Shown piece after piece: positions 61,666 to 64,000 of a stretch of 64,000 nt of DNA. The notes below the pieces were generated by a model. It did no database searches and was not told where the DNA came from. It saw only the letters and a list, made by a program, of their open reading frames with translations. Positions within the stretch are counted from its first letter, which is position 1. Every line of letters starts with the position of its first letter. The stretch spans positions 2,557,042 to 2,621,041 of the forward strand of contig OX638375.1 in assembly GCA_951813575.1 (NCBI GenBank), written 5' to 3'. The DNA is from Candidatus Binatia bacterium (GTDB lineage: Bacteria; Desulfobacterota; Binatia; UBA9968; JAJDTQ01). A program made the translations under genes and the position numbers.

Positions 61666-62022
61666 TTGTACTCCCTCAATCCAGCCTCCGGTATTTCCCT
61701 CTACCGTCAGATCGTCGACCAGACGCGCCTGCTGGTGGCCGCCGGCCGGCTCGTACCCGGCGCGTGTCTGCCGTCCGTCCGCACCATGGCCGCCGATCTG
61801 GACATCAATCCCATGACCGTTTCCAAGGCCTATTCGCTGCTCGAGCAGGCCGGGGTGGTCGAGCGGCGCCGCGGCGTCGGCATGGTCGTCACCGAGGCCG
61901 GGCTCGACGTGACCGAAGCCGTGGAGCCGGACGCCGCCGCGTTGATCCGCACGGCCCGGCAACTCGGCATGTCGCGTATCGACCTCATCGCCAAGATCGA
62001 CAAACTCTGGGAGGAAACATGA
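61666..62022 (+). CDS. GntR-family regulator, YtrA subfamily
   Basis: A 118-residue regulator with a winged helix only: ISLYRQIVDQTRLLVAAGRLVPGACLPSVRTMAADLDINPMTVSKAYSLLEQAGVVERRRGVGMVV, then a short dimer helix (ALIRTARQLGMSRIDLIAKIDKLWEE). That size and build is the YtrA type, which usually represses its own ABC-transporter operon. The start is TTG 61666. Its stop overlaps the ATPase start as ATGA. A fitting operator lies before the first gene. Confidence 0.9.
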   Translation: MYSLNPASGISLYRQIVDQTRLLVAAGRLVPGACLPSVRTMAADLDINPMTVSKAYSLLEQAGVVERRRGVGMVVTEAGLDVTEAVEPDAAALIRTARQLGMSRIDLIAKIDKLWEET

Positions 62023-62867
62023 CCCCGTCGCCTTTTTCCCTCAACGGCATCGTCGCCGGATACGATCACAGGACGGTCCTCCAGGGAGTCGATCTTGAAC
62101 TGGAGCCCGGTACCATCACCGGGCTGCTGGGCCTCAACGGCAGCGGCAAGACGACGATGATGCGCGTGGCCCTCGGTCTCATGAAGCCGGACCGGGGTCA
62201 GGCGAGCCTGTTCGGTTCCCGGGCCTGGGATTCACCGCCGGAAGTGCGGAAGCGTATCGGTTTCGTGCCGCAGAGCCTCTTGAGCCTGTTCTCCGCCTTC
62301 GGAACCATGAACCTGGATGACTGCGTCCGCTTCGTCGCCCGTCACTACGAAGACTGGGACCACGACCTGATCGACGGCCTCTGTCGTAGTTGGGACCTGC
62401 GCAACCGCCGCGTCGCCGAACTGTCGCCGGGCGACCAGCAGAAGGTCGCCATCCTGCTCGCCGTCGGCCACCGCCCCGACCTGCTGGTCCTGGACGAGCC
62501 GGCCGCCAGCCTGGACCCGGCGGCGCGGCGGGAGTTCCTGAGAACGTTGATCGCGTTGAACGCGGATGTCGGCCAGACCGTGCTTCTGTCAAGCCATATC
62601 ACCAGCGACATCGAGCGCATCAGCTCCCACATCGCGGTCCTGCACGGTGGCGTGGTTGTCTGTCACGCCGCGCTCGACGACATCAAGGACCGGGTCCGTG
62701 CCGTGAACTTGACCGAGGCGACCCCGCCGCCCCCGGAGAAGGTGTTGGCCCGAGCCGGCAATCGGTACTGGCTCTGGGATTGGCGGGAATGCGGGCTACC
62801 AGCGGATACGCACGTCGACGAAGTGATACTGGAGGACCTGTTCCTGGGGATTACCTCCACGACGTAG
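62019..62867 (+). CDS. ABC transporter ATP-binding protein
   Basis: A 282-residue ATPase. Walker A is GLNGSGKTT (about residue 40), the Q-loop is FVPQSLLSLFS, the signature is LSPGDQQKVAILLA (about 137; LSPGD in place of LSGGQ) and Walker B is LLVLDEPAASLDP, with the switch His in VLLSSHITSDIER. The C-terminal tail (about 225-282) is longer than in minimal ATPases. It drives the permease encoded first in this operon; YtrB-like ATPases have this arrangement. Confidence 0.9.
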   Translation: MTPSPFSLNGIVAGYDHRTVLQGVDLELEPGTITGLLGLNGSGKTTMMRVALGLMKPDRGQASLFGSRAWDSPPEVRKRIGFVPQSLLSLFSAFGTMNLDDCVRFVARHYEDWDHDLIDGLCRSWDLRNRRVAELSPGDQQKVAILLAVGHRPDLLVLDEPAASLDPAARREFLRTLIALNADVGQTVLLSSHITSDIERISSHIAVLHGGVVVCHAALDDIKDRVRAVNLTEATPPPPEKVLARAGNRYWLWDWRECGLPADTHVDEVILEDLFLGITSTT

Positions 62868-63134
62868 ACTATGGCGCGAACATCTCCGCCAGCACTCCCA
62901 GGACGCGTTGCGCGGCCGTTGTGCTGATTTCCCCAAACGGCGCACCAGCCGAGATTCATCAATGGTGCGGATCTGGTCCAGGACGATCTGTCCTTCTTTT
63001 CGTTGGAACCGAACAGGAACGCGGGTGGGGTAGGATCTGGCCTTGGTCGTCGTCGTGCTCCCGCATGCGGCGAAAGGCGTCGTCCGCCGGCGGTTGGGGT
63101 GTTCTCCGCAATACTTGGAAAGGGCGATTTTCCT

Positions 63135-64000
63135 TCACGAATCGTTGTCGGGTTGCGGCACCTCGACCGTGCGGCCCGCGGCCAGCGCCCGTGCCGCGGC
63201 GCCGGCAAGGGCGAGAGCGGCCAGTCCGTCCCGGCCGTCCGGGTACGCGACGTCGCCGCCCCTGACGACAGCACAGAACGCCGCCATCTCTTCGCGGTAG
63301 GCGTCGGCGTAGCGGTCCATGAAGAAGTCGTTGAGGGGGTCGGTGGCGAATCCCGTCCGGTCGGCCCGGGTGACGGTGGTGGCCACGGGGTTGCCGGCGG
63401 CAACCATGCCCTTGGAGCCGTGGACCTCGATGCGCTGGTCGTAGCCGTAGGCGGCCCGGCGCGAGTTGGAGATCACGCACAGGCGGCCGCCGGCCGAACG
63501 CAGCAGGGCCACCGCGGTGTCGATGTCGCCGGCATCGCCGATGGCGTTGTCGACCAGGGCCGATCCGGTGGCGGTGACCTCGACGATGGGTTCGCCCACC
63601 AGGAACCGCGCCATGTCGAGGTCGTGGATCATCATGTCCTTGAACAGGCCGCCGGACCGTAGAAGGTATTCCATCGGCGGCGGCGCGGGATCGCGTGAGG
63701 TGATCTGCACCAGCTCGACGGTTCCGATGCGGCCGTGGTCGATCTCGTCCCGCAGGCGCCGGAACGACGGGTCGAAGCGGCGGTTGAAGCCGATCATCAG
63801 AGGGACCCCGCAACGCGCGGCCGCGGCCACGGCTCGCTCCGCCCGGGACAGATCCAGGTCGATGGGCTTCTCGCAGAAGATGGCCTTGCCCGACTCGGCG
63901 GCCCTTTCGATGAGTCCGGCGTGCAGGTCGGTGGGGGTGGCGATGAGGACGCCTTCGACGGCGGGATCGCCCAGCAGTTCCTCAACGGAGGCGGCACGAG
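63135..64000 (-). CDS. Gfo/Idh/MocA oxidoreductase, inositol 2-dehydrogenase-like (5' end beyond window)
   Basis: The frame enters from the right edge, so the start is missing; 288 codons are visible. VEGVLIATPTDLHAGLIERAAESGKAIFCEKPIDLDL carries the EKP motif (cofactor Lys); IGFNRRFDPSFRRLRDEI, ITSRDPAPPPMEYLLRSGGLFKDMMIHDLDMARFL (catalytic Asp-His pair) and YGYDQRIEVHGSKGMV match bacterial inositol 2-dehydrogenases. It would oxidise myo-inositol or a related polyol with NAD. The first Rossmann motif lies outside the window. The 267-bp gap to the ABC operon shows no gene. Confidence 0.88.
   Translation of the reverse strand, partial: RAASVEELLGDPAVEGVLIATPTDLHAGLIERAAESGKAIFCEKPIDLDLSRAERAVAAAARCGVPLMIGFNRRFDPSFRRLRDEIDHGRIGTVELVQITSRDPAPPPMEYLLRSGGLFKDMMIHDLDMARFLVGEPIVEVTATGSALVDNAIGDAGDIDTAVALLRSAGGRLCVISNSRRAAYGYDQRIEVHGSKGMVAAGNPVATTVTRADRTGFATDPLNDFFMDRYADAYREEMAAFCAVVRGGDVAYPDGRDGLAALALAGAAARALAAGRTVEVPQPDNDS

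Noticed and set aside
61521..62018. N-terminal extension of the ABC ATPase (frame open from 61521)
   Set aside because: The extension overlaps the permease end and the GntR gene, is Arg-rich and motif-free; ATG 62019 overlaps the GntR stop as ATGA with GAGGAAAC before it.
1..64000. rRNA or tRNA genes, integrases, insertion-sequence transposases
   Set aside because: I looked for each while reading; none is visible, including at the borders of the defence operon and the TcmP module.

Overview
The window is GC-rich, densely coded DNA from a diderm bacterium: it carries an apolipoprotein N-acyltransferase and a lipobox protein. No rRNA or tRNA gene is visible. The gene content recalls uncultured Deltaproteobacteria/Tectomicrobia/Binatota/Rokubacteria-like genomes: eight amidohydrolase-2 TIM-barrel enzymes, several CoA-linked enzymes, a tripartite tricarboxylate transporter and many short-chain oxidoreductases. 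That placement is an impression of gene content, not a proof.

Layout. 1-8.4 kb: methyltransferase, amidohydrolase, zinc alcohol dehydrogenase, ketopantoate-reductase-like protein, multicopper oxidase, a DUF4143 ATPase and an aldo/keto reductase. 8.57-15.5 kb: a six-gene, minus-strand, visibly less GC-rich defence operon (ribbon-helix-helix protein, Vsr-type nuclease, C5 DNA methyltransferase, MutL/MORC-like GHKL ATPase, Z1-domain ATPase, DUF4420 PD-(D/E)XK protein). 15.5-17.6 kb: a scar region holding a broken SDR copy fused to a citrate synthase that has lost its N-terminus, then the intact SDR. 18-29.5 kb: AEC transporter, cupin, amidohydrolases (two of them a recent tandem pair), epimerase, a BrnT-type toxin locus with a frameshifted toxin, a YghU-like GST, a chromate transporter and an enoyl-CoA hydratase-like protein.

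29.7-37.2 kb is the most interesting part. A GrdE-like protein is followed by a GrdB-like protein whose reading frame crosses an in-frame TGA at exactly the selenocysteine position of glycine/betaine reductase protein B (U-x-x-C-x-x-C), with a SECIS-like hairpin right behind it. TctC, TctA and TctB, a cysteine-less thiolase-like protein and a DUF35 protein follow on the same strand. I read this as an uptake-plus-reduction/cleavage pathway for an unknown small carboxylate or acyl-CoA.

37-56 kb: dipeptidase, CopG/PIN toxin-antitoxin pair, RNase D, more amidohydrolases, pterin dehydratase, a two-subunit TPP decarboxylase, SugE-like SMR pump, LOG protein, Lnt, an RRM protein, an LVIVD protein and a double CaiB-type CoA-transferase. 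55.6-57.3 kb: a DUF5131/TcmP pair that looks like mobile cargo. 57.3-64 kb: two paralogous crotonase-fold proteins, an S24 repressor with a divergent small gene, a YtrA-type GntR/ABC-transporter operon and the end of an inositol-2-dehydrogenase-like gene.

Between genes lies a dispersed REP-like palindrome (core CCCGGG-CTTGA-CCCGGG and a CCCGC-GAAA-GCGGG variant). At four loci it borders a tandem array with a unit of about 17-21 bp that contains the end of the REP itself.
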